This document shows positions 22,772 to 35,817 of a DNA stretch of 64,000 bases, piece by piece (the first letter of the stretch is position 1; every line of letters starts with the position of its first letter). Origin of the DNA: Nilaparvata lugens (lineage: Eukaryota > Arthropoda > Insecta > Hemiptera > Delphacidae); the NCBI RefSeq assembly GCF_014356525.2, contig NC_052505.1:15626635-15690634 (forward strand), given 5' to 3'. The notes below the pieces were generated by a model. The model saw only the letters and a list, made by a program, of their open reading frames with translations. It was not told where the DNA came from and made no database searches. Made by a program: the position numbers and the translations under genes.

Positions 22772-25700
22772 GTGTTGTTGGGTCCACTTGCTTGCCTTGA
22801 CACTTAGCCTTTCTTTTGCGAGCCCCGTTATCCAATGCAACAGTTTAATCACCTCTGTTGAGCGTTTATTGACCCACTAGTATTTGTTGATTTTTGACCT
22901 GTTTTGCAAATATTGCTGAATTATTCCACAGTTTCATTTTTCAGTAGGTGCTTTGACACTAATTTTTCATCGTCAACAAAACTATTTGTTGAGTTGTACA
23001 TTAGTGCAAATAATGAGTTATTAATGAACTTAATATTTAATGGATTTTTTCTTTCATATTGTGCGTATTAATTTTAGTGGTTTGACCTACATCCGTTATA
23101 TAAGTATTATTCAGCTATAACAAGTTTAACTACTGAGACTCAGTTTCTAGGACACTTATTTAATATAATGGACTATTAAAAATATAGATTTTAAGTTTAT
23201 GGGACTTCAATCATAGAGTAAAGATACAAAAAAAAAATAATAAAAATTTCAGTATCCTTTTAAATTATTTCATCACAACATGTTTCGGACATTGATGCCA
23301 TTTTGAAGTCATTGACTTTTCAAGTTAATGTTGTGATAGAATAATTTAAAAGGGTACTGAGATTTATATTTTATTAATGTTAAAAGTAGCCATAAAGAAA
23401 AATACAGTTAACATACAGTTTAATAGATAACTTTCAGTAATCAATACCTTAAGATACATCGTAGTAATCATTCGTCTCTGCTTCAATCTACATAAATTGG
23501 TATTTTCATCCCATCGTAGATTCGTTGAGCGAGGTCTTTCAAGGGTGTCGAGCTCTTGAAAGTTGTACAAGAGAAGCTTGTATGCTGGTGATGCAGTATA
23601 ATGCTCTAGTTCAGTGGGAAAACAGTCTAAAACTCATATTGTGTGCAAGGTTCCCTATTAAGAAGCTTAAAGTATTTTGTGGTTTGTGCTTATACCATGT
23701 AAATCGGCTTCCAAGAGTTCAGTTGTTGAGCCTATACTATAGAGCTACGTACTAATATATTAAGTTACTACCTTACGTACTATATTATAGAGCTACTATA
23801 ATACCATCATGGGCGTGCAAGGAAAATGCACCCCAATTTTTTCAAACTTTGATTTTTTATTATTTTTTAATTAATTCTATAAACTATGAATGTTAAATAA
23901 TTAATCAATCAAACAAATGAAGAATATTTAATTTCTTGCAGTATGAAATTATTTTGTGAAAAATCACTAAAAGGAAATTATGATTGATGTTAGATATTAG
24001 AAAATTATTTCCTGAAAAATTTACTTTTATGGACTCAGTGCATTTTTCCTTGTATGCCCACGCCTTATAAAGTGATTTGTAGAGCTAACCAGCGATTCAC
24101 CTATCACTGTTTTTGGAACATTACTGTTATACTGATTTGTTGTACTGATACTGTTCTAAACTCCACTCTACTGCAATATTGTTTCACTTTCCTCAATTTT
24201 GGAAAAACGCAAATTGAGAGAGATTGTTACTATCTTATGTTATGTTTTGAAGGGCGGATTCAAAGATCCAAAGGTTCAAACAACCTCACACGACAACCGA
24301 AGTTTATTGTGTGTCCCAAAGAACGATCTACATTATACTAACTTAATATATATAGATCATTGATCTCAAGTATGTTAGTTGGGCAAACTCATGTCTCCTT
24401 TACAAGTTCCAGGAGTTTTTTCCCTATACTAACATCCCATTCATCACCTGGTTGCTTGCAGCCAAACAGAGCCTTTTTCCTTGCCTAGTCTCTTGCAATC
24501 CAGTATGATAAGCTTAGCAGTCTCTTCAGACTGATTACAAAGCCTATACATCTAACTCTCATTTCTGAGTCCAATTGTGTGGAGATGTTTCTTGAACATC
24601 ACATCAGTAAGTCAATTTTTGTAGTACAGTTCAAGTTGGTTTCACACTATCAGTGAAAATGCCCGGTACAGTAAGAATAAATTATTATTCCTAGTATTAT
24701 AAATTATTATTATTATTGATTGTATTAAATTATTATTTTAGTATTATTCCTATAAGTTATAATATTCCAATGGGTTTATCCATATTTGCTCGGCCAGGCT
24801 GAGTGGAATAGCCCTATAACTATAACACATAGGAATCTTATTTTCACTTTGCCGTACACTAATACTGATATGTGAGAATCCAGCTTTAGTCAGTTGATTC
24901 TTCTTATAACATTAAACTATTCTTCTAAGTGAACATCAATTTTGATAACGATCAATGAATATTTTATCAGAATAAGTTTACATAGGAAATGAATATTTAG
25001 AGTAAGCTCTCTTCCTGAAAAAGATTCGGCTTTATCCATTGAAGCATATTCAAATTGCGCAGCCATCAAACTCCCGTCGCCTTGAAACTCACTTGGAATC
25101 ACAATAGCCGCTTTTTGCGTCCTGTTATCCAATTTAAAATTCCCGCCAGCTCTTTCTCGCTCACTCTCTCTCTCTTTCTCAAACTATTCTTGCTTCTACA
25201 TTTCATTCTTCTCTTTCGACCCTCGGCGTTCTTCTTACTTCCTCTTGAGTTACTCTCACTCACACCTTGCACGAAAATTCTATTGCTCGTCACATTTCTA
25301 CCCTTGATTCTTGTTCCCTTTTAAGAGGGCCGAAACCCGGCATGTGCTCCCTTTCATCGGTGAATGTTCGGAGTTCGAATTCTTCGCGAATCGACGAGAC
25401 TCTTTCGGCATGAGGGATCCCGAGACGCTCTACTCTGTCTGTAGCGACCCAAGGAGAATATATATGTGTAGAGTATGTTGCGACTCAAGGAGAGTATATA
25501 GATGGAGAGTATATAAATATCCTTGGCTGCGACCTACCCTCTCATAACTTGTTCCGGTTACAATACGATCTCAAAATTATTCATACGTTCTTTTCCTCAG
25601 TTTGCTTGCGAACTTACAATGAAGTGCAACATTCAGTATTCTTTTGTATCTTCGACTTTAGCATCAACTCTTCAAGAAGTGGGGCTTATTGAGTAGAGTA

Positions 25701-26101
25701 GTAGAATGAAGAGGCATTTATTATGAAAACCCCTGCTTTCGGTTTTGTATGATGCGATCAGAGTGCACTGTAGAGTAACAAGTATTTTGAGTTGTCCTTA
25801 GGATAAAGTTTAATATTTCCATTTACCTTTGAAAGAGGTTTTGGGCTTCTCCTGTAGCCCTTGAATTTTCCTTCAATATGTTAATACAGTACTTGGTTAT
25901 AGTAAAAATAAGTTATAAATAGTTTCAGTGAAAAATCTCAAATTCCCAGGATTCATTTAATCTAGGGGACTGCTTGAGCCAACTCCTCTGACTATGAATC
26001 ACGGGTTGCAAAATCGCTTCCCGTTGATTCGGAACCCACCTAAAACTATTCATCTCTCATTATCATCCGCCTCATTACCCATGCACAAGCCTAGAGCTCA
26101 T
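22772..26101. other. No gene recognised over 3.3 kb
   Basis: Mostly anonymous. At 23250-23370 an imperfect inverted pair (AGTATCCTTTTAAATTATT / AATTTAAAAGGGTACT) surrounds ATGTTTCGGACATTGATGCC. At 25130-25290 there is a pyrimidine-rich CTCTCTCTCT region. At 25440-25530 GCGACYCAAGGAGARTATAT is repeated. Frames at 24054, 25055 and 25311 show no domains. Confidence 0.45.
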
Positions 26102-26460
26102 GTTGGCATCATACTCAGCAAAAGAAGATTTTTTAAATAAACAGAATATTAAATTTATTATTGGATTGGATGGAAACTACTTTCGATATTGTTCCACCCA
26201 ATAATTTATTTAATCAATTTGAGGTAGTAGTTTTGGTTGTTACACCATTTTGAAGCTCTAGTAAAGTGAATGCCTAAACATTGAGTTGGCACAGTTGGCA
26301 TCATAATCAGCAAAAAAATGGAATTTTAACTAAGCAGAATAATTATTATTGGATGAAAACGACTTTTGATATTGTCAAAACCACTAATTTATTTAACAAT
26401 TTCAGGTAATATTTTTTGTTGTTTCATCATTATGAAGCTCTAGTAATCTGAATGCTTAAA
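26102..26460. repeat. 192-bp diverged tandem duplication
   Basis: GTTGGCATCAT...CAGCAAAA, TTATTATTGGATG, AATTTATTTAA and GAAGCTCTAGTAA occur in both halves (starting 26102 and 26294). Confidence 0.7.
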
Positions 26461-26468
26461 CATTAGGC

Positions 26469-26748
26469 AGCAGAATATATTATAGTATGAGTGAAACTCT
26501 ACGATTGGACATTAGCTATTGAACAAATCAGATTGAGCTCTACTCTCATTGGCCGAAACTAGACACGCCCAAGTATTCCACGTATTGGGCGTGTGTAGTC
26601 TTGTTCAATGACAGTAGAGTCATTGTAGAGTCTCCATAATCGTAGAGTCTCCATTGTAGAGTCACAGTAGAGCCAATCTACCTCCATTGGTCAATAGGTG
26701 ATGGCCAATTGTAGGGTTTCACCCAAACTATGATATATTCTACTGCTG
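26469..26748. mobile_element. Inverted-repeat MITE
   Basis: The left arm AGCAGAATATATTATAG...GTGAAACTCTACGATTGG is mirrored by CCAATTGTAGGGTTTCAC...TATATTCTACTGCT. The arms are about 60 bp with scattered mismatches. Inside is a smaller hairpin with ACACGCCCAA and TTGGGCGTGT. No clear target duplication. Confidence 0.6.
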
Positions 26749-26944
26749 TTTGAGCTTTCAGTTGACTAGAGATTGATAATGGTGTAACTAGTATCGTGAA
26801 TTGTTCTAGTTATGAATAAAAGGCATTGGCAATATCAAGTCGTTTTAATTTGATATGTCAAATGACATGTATGATATTTACTACAACTACAATATCAAGT
26901 CGATTTAATTTGATATGGATATTTACTACAACTATTAATGTAAG

Positions 26945-27060
26945 TAGCATAACCTTAAGACTGTGTATTCCAAATTAAGGTTTGAAGCAGTTTTGGGCAA
27001 ATGCCTGTTGTTTTTACCTCAATTGTATTTGCATATGAATAAATAAATAAATAAAACAAA
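26945..27060 (+). mobile_element. Retroelement 3' tail with stem-loop
   Basis: Contains CTGTGTATTCCAAATTAAGG, then arms AGGTTTGAAG and TTTTTACCT around CAGTTTTGGGC-AAAT-GCCTGTTG, then a (AAAT)n tail. The reverse-oriented copy at 61622-61735 is the same subfamily. Confidence 0.6.
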
Positions 27061-28057
27061 TAAAAATAAATAAACACCACCTTCACAAAGACACTGGAAA
27101 TTTATTATAATTTCCCTAAAAATTCGTCTTGAATAGTTTCTGTAATGGATTAGTGCTTTGACAATATCAAGTAGTTTTAATTTATGGATATTGACTGCAA
27201 TGTCACCTTCAAAAAACACTGGAAATTTATTATAATTTCTCTACAAATTCCTAGTCCTATTGATTCGGTTATTGTTTTATTATTGATCTCAAGTTGTTAG
27301 ATTCTTTGAAATCATCATTTCTAATTAAAAATACCAACAATTGCAAGCATCTACCATCTCAATATATAAAGGATGCTCGTATCTTTTTTGTTGACAATCG
27401 AATGGTATAAAGAAAGTCGAAAATGAGGAACCTGATGGAAGAAATGTGAGAGGATGTATATTGTACAGTCCTCATGACGCAATTTCCCTCTATATTTTAC
27501 AGCCTTCTTTTTAGTGCACATAAAGAATACTCTTCTGCGTCATAGACACTTGTTCATTGTCCCAACATCTGCGCAGCCGACAAAGGCCTTTTATTTTTAA
27601 TCTGCATCGGAACTGAAATGCAATTTTTATTTCACTGTGAAAGTGATCACAACACGCAATCGCAAAATGATCACCATAAAAATTTATGACCCCTTGATTA
27701 TAGGCTAGAGTTTGTTTAATTGCTGTTAGATTTAAGTGTCACCAATCCTATATCCAGTCTTATCTTAGCAGTTTATCGTTAATCTACATTTGGCTAGTTC
27801 CTGACAATTTTTTTAGCACGTACAAGTATGATAATACATAAAATGTATATTTATAATTCTTGTCATGTTGTGCTTTTCATGTTCAACAATTCAATTCAAT
27901 CCAATTTATTCAATTCAAAAATTATCAACACTATTAAATCATCTATTCTGAACTGTTCATCTGTCTGTTTGTATCGTTGTATTCCATGTATATTGAACAG
28001 CTCTATTTATACAGGAAATACATAAAAAATGAGGATTTTGAATTAAAAGAGTTGTAG
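27061..28057. other. No gene recognised
   Basis: AT-rich. A near repeat of ACACTGGAAATTTATTATAA occurs at 27091 and 27219, marking a small local duplication. No coding signal. Confidence 0.5.
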
Positions 28058-28540
28058 CATAGAGGAAAGATAGCATAAGAAGATAATTATCCCATGGTAT
28101 TGGTCGTTTATGTTCCAAATTTCAAGCTAATTTTTTGTTAGCTCAGGCCGATTACTGTTGACTACTGTTTATTATTACTGTTTTGGCCGGGTGAGAGTGT
28201 AAAAAAACGGCACAGTATGAAGGACTACCAGTGTCACATAGCTTCACAAAAAAGATGTTATCTAAATTTGGTAAAGAAATAGTATAGGATATCCTAGTTT
28301 TTCTCCTACCAGGGACTACCAGTGTCACATAGCTTCACAAAAAAGATCTTTTTAATGTTATCTAGATTTGTTAAAGAAATAGTATAGGATATCCTTAGTT
28401 TTTCTCCCCCAATATGTGCTTCTTTGTAAAAAAATGATTAATTATAAAAAGAACTACTGTACTACGACTATCGGCTTGAGTTGACGTGAAATTTGGAACA
28501 TGAACGCCCTATACCATGGGATATCTTCTTATATTTTTAA
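28058..28540. mobile_element. Family B element, copy 4, diverged and interrupted
   Basis: Starts CATAGAGGAAAGATAGCATAAG and has the CCATGG-containing arms, but the right terminus is degraded. The centre carries two tandem pieces of a retroelement-tail-like sequence (about 28255-28312 and 28340-28406) with AGTATAGGATATCC in each. No target duplication was found. Confidence 0.7.
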
Positions 28541-28631
28541 TGAAAATAATAATTCATTTAATTATAGTTTATGTTTATAATCTATTTACTCTATGGTTCT
28601 AATAACTAATGTCTCGGAGTATGGATTTAAT

Positions 28632-28905
28632 CATAGAGAACCAATAGCGTAAGTAGATATCCCATGGTATAGGGCGTTTTTGTCGTAACTTTTACTGTTA
28701 TCTCAAGCCGATTACTGTCGATTATTATCGATTTTTACTGTTTTGATCGGTAGGAGTGTATGAACGGCACAATATGAGAGACTACCAGCGTCATAAAGCT
28801 TCACAGGAAAGAACTACGTGGGCTATCAGCTTGAGATAACAGTAAAAGTTGCGACATAAAAGCCCTATACCATGGGATATCTACTCATGCTATTGTTTCT
28901 CTATG
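28632..28905. mobile_element. Family B palindromic element, copy 5
   Basis: 274 bp with termini CATAGAG and CTCTATG and the 7-bp repeat ATTTAAT on both sides (28625-28631, 28906-28912). Confidence 0.9.
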
Positions 28906-29069
28906 ATTTAATGTTTCATTTCCAATAATAATTTCGTTATGAAATGTTGGTAGAGTTGAAAAGTTATCCGACAAGTCTTTTCAGAAAACTTGTTTATTCG
29001 TGAAACTTGTGATTTATCATGAAGAGGTGAGAGAGGAGAATAAATTCTGGCATAAATAAAAGAGCTTTT

Positions 29070-29354
29070 CTAATAGACACCCTCCCAGAATATCGGAGTG
29101 ATGACACTCGATTTGAGTGGAAATCTTGAGGACTTCATCCTCTCAACTTTGTGAGAGTCTTTTATCCTATTCAGACCGGCGTCATTATTTACGGAATCAT
29201 CGTTGACATCCAGAAAATTTTGATTGGACAGATTTTGTGAAACGGGCTCTAATCTATTGAGTTCGAAGGATCGTGTATTTGAATACAGAACACCTTTTAA
29301 TCTCGACATAAATTTCTCACAGTCTAATTTTTGGAACCATGTTGCGTAAAGCAA
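29070..29354 (-). CDS. Unrecognised 94-codon open frame
   Basis: The frame starts MLYATWFQKLDCEKF and continues with NLSNQNFLDVNDDSVNND and RIKDSHKVERM. It lies between family B copy 5 and a retroelement tail. Composition is protein-like, but no domain is recognised and no neighbouring exon supports it. A decayed retroelement piece or chance frame is equally possible. Confidence 0.15.
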   Translation of the reverse strand: MLYATWFQKLDCEKFMSRLKGVLYSNTRSFELNRLEPVSQNLSNQNFLDVNDDSVNNDAGLNRIKDSHKVERMKSSRFPLKSSVITPIFWEGVY

Positions 29355-29459
29355 ACTAAAAGCGATTCACTTTTGAAGAATGGTCTAGTGTGAATTTTGT
29401 GGTGGAGTTATTAAGTTTATTTATCTCATTTAATATTACATAGCATCATATAGGCTACA

Positions 29460-29722
29460 TACAGTGTTTTGTTGCTCCTCTAGCTTAGAGCTAATTGAGG
29501 AGTATTCAAATTTAATTTTCAACCGTCGAAATTTAAAATCTTAGTTTTCGTTGTTTTTTAAGTAAAAATGGACTAAATTTTAGTTAAGTGAAATCATAAC
29601 CCTATTTTGGACTTTTAAAGTGTTATGTAAATTTGGGAACGAAATAGTACAAGGAGTATCCTTAGTTTTTCTCTCCCGATCAGTGCTTTTCTGTAAAAAA
29701 TATAAATAAATAATAAATTTCA
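29460..29722 (+). mobile_element. Diverged retroelement 3' tail
   Basis: Contains an AAAATGGACTAAATTTTAG stretch like those in the 55012 and 13674 tails. A degenerate GGGAACGAAATAGTAC...TTTTTCTCTCCCGATC hairpin (29635-29680) and a TATAAATAAATAATAAAT tail follow. Confidence 0.45.
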
Positions 29723-31133
29723 TATCACATCATAATCTTTATAAATTCTATAAATACTACAAAAATGAAAATTTTGTTAAGGGTTTATTATTAAAGTTTA
29801 TTATATCTTCCATCTGGAATTTGATATTCAAAGTTCCAATTTCTACCACTTGTATCACATTTAACATATTCAATCACTCCATAATCTACTAAATCGGTGC
29901 TCAACTTTAAAGACATTGTCTCTGACATTTAGGTTCATTTATTTATACATTCACATATTATATCATTATCATTTATCATTTTTAACTCTTTATGAATGAT
30001 TGGGAAAGGGACAGCAGGATAATTTGTCTCAGAATAATTCCAATGGTACTAAGATAAACCATGTAAGTTTCATAATTATAGTGCGTTCCTGTTTGAAACA
30101 CTGATGCTCTCAATTTGGTTTAATTATTGTAACGTGGTTACACTATTTAGAATTAATACAACTGTATGAAGTGCTTTTCGAAAATGTGATTTCAGTTCGA
30201 ATTCTTGGACGTTCATTTTTTATCATTTGATCATTACAGATTGGAACTGTAGGCTTTACTGGAAGACTTTAGCAATAAAAATTAATATTTTAGGATAAGA
30301 AATAAGAGAACAAAATTAATGGTTAGTGACTAGTTTTAATAGAAATAATAAAAAAAATTATTATTTCTTAAAAGATACGTTTTCTAAAATTAGCATTTTA
30401 TTATATGAGATACAATATAGAGGAAATGAACTATTTTCCATCAGTTTTTATCGAACTGTAAATTGTGTATGTATAAAATAAGGCCATTTGTACCAGAATT
30501 TGGCTCTCATATTTAATTAATGTTCGTTGGCAGTGGAATTTCAATGTCAAAAGAGTCTAGGCGTTCTTTTTAGGTGTTATTCTTATAACTACTCAATTTA
30601 AATAACTTCTGATGCACTTTCTTTGATGTAGCCTAGCCTGCAATATAAATAAACAGAATTTGGTCTACAATGCCTCTTGTTTTATTGTCAGTCTAGTCCA
30701 GTAGCATGTAGTACCAGTCCAAGAATAGTGTATAGCTATATACCATCCTTGGTTGCAGTCTTCTTTTTGCTTTTCTAGAAATGTTTCGAATTAATAGGCC
30801 GTAAACTATGAAGCCTCGTTGCGTTGCCGGTGTCTTAAGTGTCACATTTAACTTTTTCATCCCGTTTGTGTACTTTTTCAAATGCATTTTCAACGTTTCT
30901 AATCTGATCACTTAATTAGTCCAGCTAGGTCTATTCTAAGGTTATTATATAGTTAGTCACGCAAGCTCTCCATCTTGACCTGTTTTTTCGTCCAATCTCT
31001 AATGCATCTCGCAGAGGAAGTTGATGTGTATTGTCACCATGGCTCTTCTAGGTTTTAGTATTCAACCAATCCCAAAACTCAAATTTTTGTAATCTTTCAA
31101 AATATTCTAATTAAAAAATTGAAACTAATTGTT
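29723..31133. other. No gene recognised
   Basis: AT-rich. GATTGGGAAAGGGACAGCAG near 29999 may be another decayed stem-loop tail. Short frames show no domains. Confidence 0.45.
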
Positions 31134-31883
31134 TAGTAAGGTCCACGTTACAATTGTAGTGGGGAATTCTATGAGATCAACGTTGCCGATTCTCTGCCAT
31201 GTCATACATTTATACATTGATACATTGGCTACAATGTCATTCTCAACTATGGATGATTGGGAAAGGAACAACAGGCTTAAAGCCCAAAACTGTTCCTTTC
31301 CCAAATTTAGATAGAAATTTTCCAAAAAATAGGTTATGTTAATACTTCACGATTTTTGTCCAATTTGAGTCCAAAATATGTATAAACTAGGAATTTAGAA
31401 TTTAGGAAAGTTGTAAACCAAATTAAATAAGAATACTTCACTAAATCATCACTAATTACTGAAAAATACTGTATTATAATAATTAAAAATTTTAAAACGT
31501 GAAAAGAAACTCAAACTAGAAACACTTTTGACACCATCTTTCATCACCTTCTATAGAGGATAGCTAAAATCTGATGAACTATTAACTGTTCATTCTGCTT
31601 GGAAATAATCAATTATATTTTATTCGTCAAGAAAATATACTTTTCAATGACTAAATGAAAATTTACATAATCGTTGTTAATTATTAATCTTGGTTTATTT
31701 CTTGGTTTAATCTTGGTTAATCGAGGTTTATTTATCTTGTTAATTATTTCTACATTATTAAAACACGATCTGGAACCATTGCGGAGCTAAAAAAGGATAA
31801 CGCTGTCTGCTTTGTCGAATGATAGACACGGATAGCAACACCAATATTTATCAAATACTGTCATTACAACTTGGACCTCACCA
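31134..31883 (+). mobile_element. Family A copy split by a retroelement tail
   Basis: Left end TAGTAAGGTCCACGTTACAA. The body resumes at about 31546 (CACCTTCTATAGAGGATAGC) and ends ACAACTTGGACCTCACCA. Confidence 0.7.
31213..31545 (-). mobile_element. Retroelement 3' tail with stem-loop, inside a family A copy
   Basis: On the minus strand it has TTTGGACTCAAATTGGAC, then the GGGAAAGGAAC...GTTCCTTTCCC hairpin (31257-31302), then a TACATTG-rich end. It interrupts the A copy at 31134-31883. The boundaries are approximate. Confidence 0.55.
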
Positions 31884-32639
31884 ATTTTATGTATTGCCTC
31901 TTAACGTTTCACCAGGGCGCTTGTAGATTGTAGTAGGCTATTCAACCTAACCAGGCTCGAATTTTCCTTCCAGTTAAATTGATTTACACGTAGGTGTTTT
32001 GGTAACGAATGTATATCATGGATATATCAAATTAGAAAAAAAAATGTTGATACGTCTGATCATTGTACTCATCCATCATTAAGGTAACTCAAGATATATG
32101 TCACTTTTGAAATGCGTTGTGAAAAAGTTATATTCGATTAGTTTTCGTATTTATGAGGGATTGTTATCATGATATCAATATTTTTGATATCATAATATCA
32201 TATCATCAAATATCATCATCATTTAGTTTGTACCCATAAAGTGACTTGAATAGTCTATTTCTTCATATTTAAATTGATGTTATGAAGTTCTTGTTCCATT
32301 CCATTTCAAAAGTTCGTCTTCTTTTACTTCAATTTGTTGAAGTGTATAAACTTTATAGTGTAAAACTTATAAAGTTTTTTGTCGTCAGGGTAGTTATCAT
32401 TCATAACTCGAAGAATATTGGGTGGCTATTGCTAAAAAACAATCTTTCAGCGTTCTAGTAATTTCCAGTTTCATTTGCTACTGCTGACTTGTGCCGTCCA
32501 GTGGGTATAGAATGTAAAATTTACATTATATACTGTTTACTTATTTACTTGGTGCCGTCACTGCCACCAACTGATAAATATTTACATAGTTGCATGTCAG
32601 TGTTGACAAACAGTAGTTGCAGACTCGGGATGAGTAGGC
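31884..32639. other. No gene recognised
   Basis: Contains repeated ATATCATATC/GATATCA pieces near 32168-32215. Otherwise anonymous. Confidence 0.5.
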
Positions 32640-32860
32640 AGAGTTTCTCAGTGGCTGTGAAGATGTGTAGAAGAATGCTCTCCCCCTGGAGGAGGGCGAG
32701 GGGGAACTCCGGACGTGGTGACGTGCGGGTTTAGGGAAGATGTATGTTCCGGAACAGGATGCACGTGGGCAAGGTCGACCCCCCTCCTCCCAAACACACT
32801 TCCAATCTGGCAACAGATGTCTCATGTCTCCGCACCAACCGCAAAGCACCCTAGTTTGCA
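32640..32860. other. Local GC-rich, CpG-containing island
   Basis: The stretch contains CTCCCCCTGGAGGAGGGCGA, CCGGACGTGGTGACGTGCGG and GGTCGACCCCCCTCCTCC, much richer in GC and CpG than its surroundings. Open frames cover both strands (32489-32734, 32541-32882, 32740-32922) without recognisable domains. It lies 3.2 kb upstream of mim exon a. A promoter or first exon is possible but unsupported. Confidence 0.25.
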
Positions 32861-32959
32861 AGATAAGGTCACGAATTTGCAAGAATGGTAGCAGTTTTGT
32901 TTCAATGCGGTTCTCATTTTAGAATTATTTTTTCCAAGATCCGATATGTCCAAAAACGT

Positions 32960-33285
32960 AGTGGGTTTTTTTAAATAGAACGTTGGTAAATTACCTTTTT
33001 AATGAACCCTGATAAAACGATGTCTTTAACAGGTTGTAAAATAGGTATCACAGTATTACAAAAACAAAGTGGATTTTCAAATAAAACGTTGGCGAAACAC
33101 CTTTTTTTTGAACCCCGATTAAACGAAGTCCTAAACTGATGGTAAAATAGGTTATACACTATAATACAAACGAAGTGTTTTTTTTTTTTATAAAACGTTG
33201 GTATACACACCTTTACTTTATATATTTAAACTCGATGAAACGAAGTCCTTCACTGGTTGTAAAATAGGTGATACAGTATTACTCC
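32960..33285. repeat. Tandem array, three units of about 107 bp
   Basis: Units start near 32960, 33068 and 33174. They share AAAACGTTGG, AAACGAAGTCC and TGTAAAATAGGT.ATACA. A partial unit recurs at about 33380-33410. Confidence 0.8.
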
Positions 33286-33454
33286 TACATGGCTAAGCTC
33301 TCAACTCAGGAGAGTTCCACATAAGGTGGGCTAAGCTTGCTAGGCTCAATCTGGGCGTAAATATTGTATTCTGCCGTCCTTTATGGAAAATAGGTGATAC
33401 CGTATTACCTTCTATTAGATACAAGTGATTAAACGGTATCTTTACTCTATGCTT

Positions 33455-34330
33455 TTACTTTCTTTGCCCTATCACCGTAGGTTAGGAATTATTGCTTTTT
33501 ACTTTCCTTGCCCTATTACCATAGGTAAGGGAAGTATTGCTTTCCGAAAAAATTTAAGGTACCCCAATTTCCAAATTTCTATACGTTTCAAGGTCTCCTG
33601 AATCCAAAAAAGTGGATTTTGGGTATTGGTCTGTATGTGTGTGTGTGTGTGTGTATGTATGAGTGTATGTGCGTCTGTGTACACGATATCTCATCTCCCA
33701 GTTACGGAATGACTTGAAATTTGGAATTGAGGTCCTTACAATATAAGGATCCGACACGAACAATTTCGATCAAATGCAATTCAAGATGGCGGCTAAAATG
33801 GCGAAAATGTTGTCAAAAACAGGGTTTTCGCGATTTTCTCGAAAACTGCTCCAACGATTTTGATTAAATCCGTACCTAAAATAGTTATTGATAAGCTCTA
33901 TCACCTGCCACAAGTCTCATATCTGTAAAAAATCCAGGAATTCCGCCCCATCTATGCAAAGTTTGATTTCAGATTCCCAATTATCAGGCTACAGATACAA
34001 TTTCAACAAAAAATTCCAAGTGGAAAAGATTGAGCATGAAAATCTCTACAATTAATGTTCTGTAACATTTCCACCTAAAATTGAAAATAAGCTCGAAATT
34101 CGAGAAAATGCTATTATTTCAATTGCAAACTGTTGGCAACTGTTGATTCTATTAAATCATTCACTATGGAGAGATAGGAGACTTCGTGTGTCTCCAGCGT
34201 TATTGTCCTGTCACCAGCTGGCTTGGATTTTTGAATATAGTAGACTTGAGATGTGCGTGAACACTAGCGTCAGGTGATAAATTTTCATAACGGTAACGAA
34301 AGTTGTGTGAGTGCGCCACACCAGATTTTT
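33455..34330 (+). mobile_element. Family T repeat, copy 3 with a doubled head
   Basis: A diverged head fragment (33459-33495) precedes the full head at 33500. The GT tract is at 33632-33652 and the end is CACACCAGATTTTTC. Confidence 0.8.
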
Positions 34331-35195
34331 CAAAACTCTTGAACAAACTCGTATGTTGAAATCGGTTGATGAGTTATTTTCGAACCCTATATTTTCAAAT
34401 GTCTTGTACTAAGTTGTAAGTTGATACTTTGTTTATAAAACAAAGTGTGGTAATTTTATTTCCAATATTTAGTAAATGTTCATCTTTATTATATAAAATA
34501 ATGTTGTATATTTTATGGAATGAAACAATAAATTTGATTTAAAACAAAAAGGATTTTATTTGAAAACTTTGATGCTATTGAAATAAAATATTCATCTGAT
34601 GAGAACTGTATAGAACTTATTCATAGAACTGGGGAAAATTGTCTCGTTCGTGTACTGCACTAATGTAGAGCTCTGTTGCTTTCTCTCAATGTAATAATCC
34701 AGAGTTATTAGTCTTCATAAACATCTCTAGTCGTGAACAAGCAAAGCAGAGCAGATCAGAATAGGACGAGAAAGTGAAATTAGTTACAATATTGAAATAA
34801 CTGACAAATTTATCTAGTTAGTCTTTTCCGAGAGAAAGTTGAACTGTATACTTCACAATCATGTAGAATCCACAATCATAATACACGACTAAACAAATTA
34901 TCTTCCTAAATTAATCAATTCACAGTATAATAAAAGAATGAAAACGTGAAATGGAGACCGCAAAGGCGTGATTAATTCGTTTGTGGTTTCTTTGATGTGC
35001 GGTTGTGGTTTGAGCGTTTTTCAACTGTCACTGAATCGTTAATGAAATTTTAGAATTTTGCCAGATTTAATAAGAAAGTTAGTCCATTCACTTGGTTTTT
35101 TCTTCTTAAATCACAGGATACTCATCAAAAGTCATCATATACTATCAAGTTTGAGTATAGTCAACATTTGTCACAAGTATTATCAATATAGGGAA
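34331..35195. other. No gene recognised
   Basis: Anonymous AT-rich DNA between family T copy 3 and the RTE-like fragment. Confidence 0.5.
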
Positions 35196-35817
35196 ACTAT
35201 ATTTTTGAGGGAGTAACTGAGTTTAAATATCTGGGCTCAGCTATTAATAACAAAAACTATGTGAGTAGTGAAATCGCCAATAGAATAATGAGTGCAAATA
35301 GAACTTACTTCCGTTACAAGCACATCTTCTGCTCAAGATTGGTCTCCCGTAGCATTAAACTGAAACTCTATAGAACTCTTATCCGGCCTATTGCTACATA
35401 CGGATGCGAAACATGGACACTTCTCATGAATGACATAAAAGCTCTCAGAATCTTCGAACGAAAAATTTATCAGAAGAATATGGGGACCCATAAGAACAGC
35501 TGAAGGTTGGGTCATTCGAAGTAAAGAAGGGATAAATAATATACTTGGAAGGGAAGATATTGTTTGTTTCTTCAAGTCGCAACGGATACGCTGGCTTGGA
35601 CATGTTGAGAGGATGAATAGAAAAAGGTTGCCAAAGGCCATATTGGAGGCAAGAATTGAAGGCACAAGAAGAAGAGGGAGACCAAGGAGAAGGTGGCTGG
35701 AAGATGTGGAGAGAGATCTGCGAGTGTTGGGATTTAGGGGATGGAAGAGAGTTGCTGGTGATAGAGACAGATGGAAAGGAATTGTCATGGAAGCCAAGGT
35801 CCACATAGGACTGTAGT
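35196..35817 (+). pseudogene. RTE-like non-LTR retrotransposon C-terminal fragment
   Basis: This is the 3' end of a reverse transcriptase protein. It shows EFKYLGSAI, then NRIMSANRTYFR, LYRTLIRPIATYGCETW and FERK. After a one-base shift in the A run near 35462 it continues FIRRIWGP, RIRWLGHVERM, GRPRRRWLEDV and AKVHIGL, then stops at 35815-35817. A short GAA-rich tail follows the stop, as usual for such 3' ends. The fragment lacks the endonuclease and catalytic RT core, so it is a 5'-truncated dead insertion. It lies about 175 bp upstream of mim exon a, in the same orientation. Confidence 0.85.
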
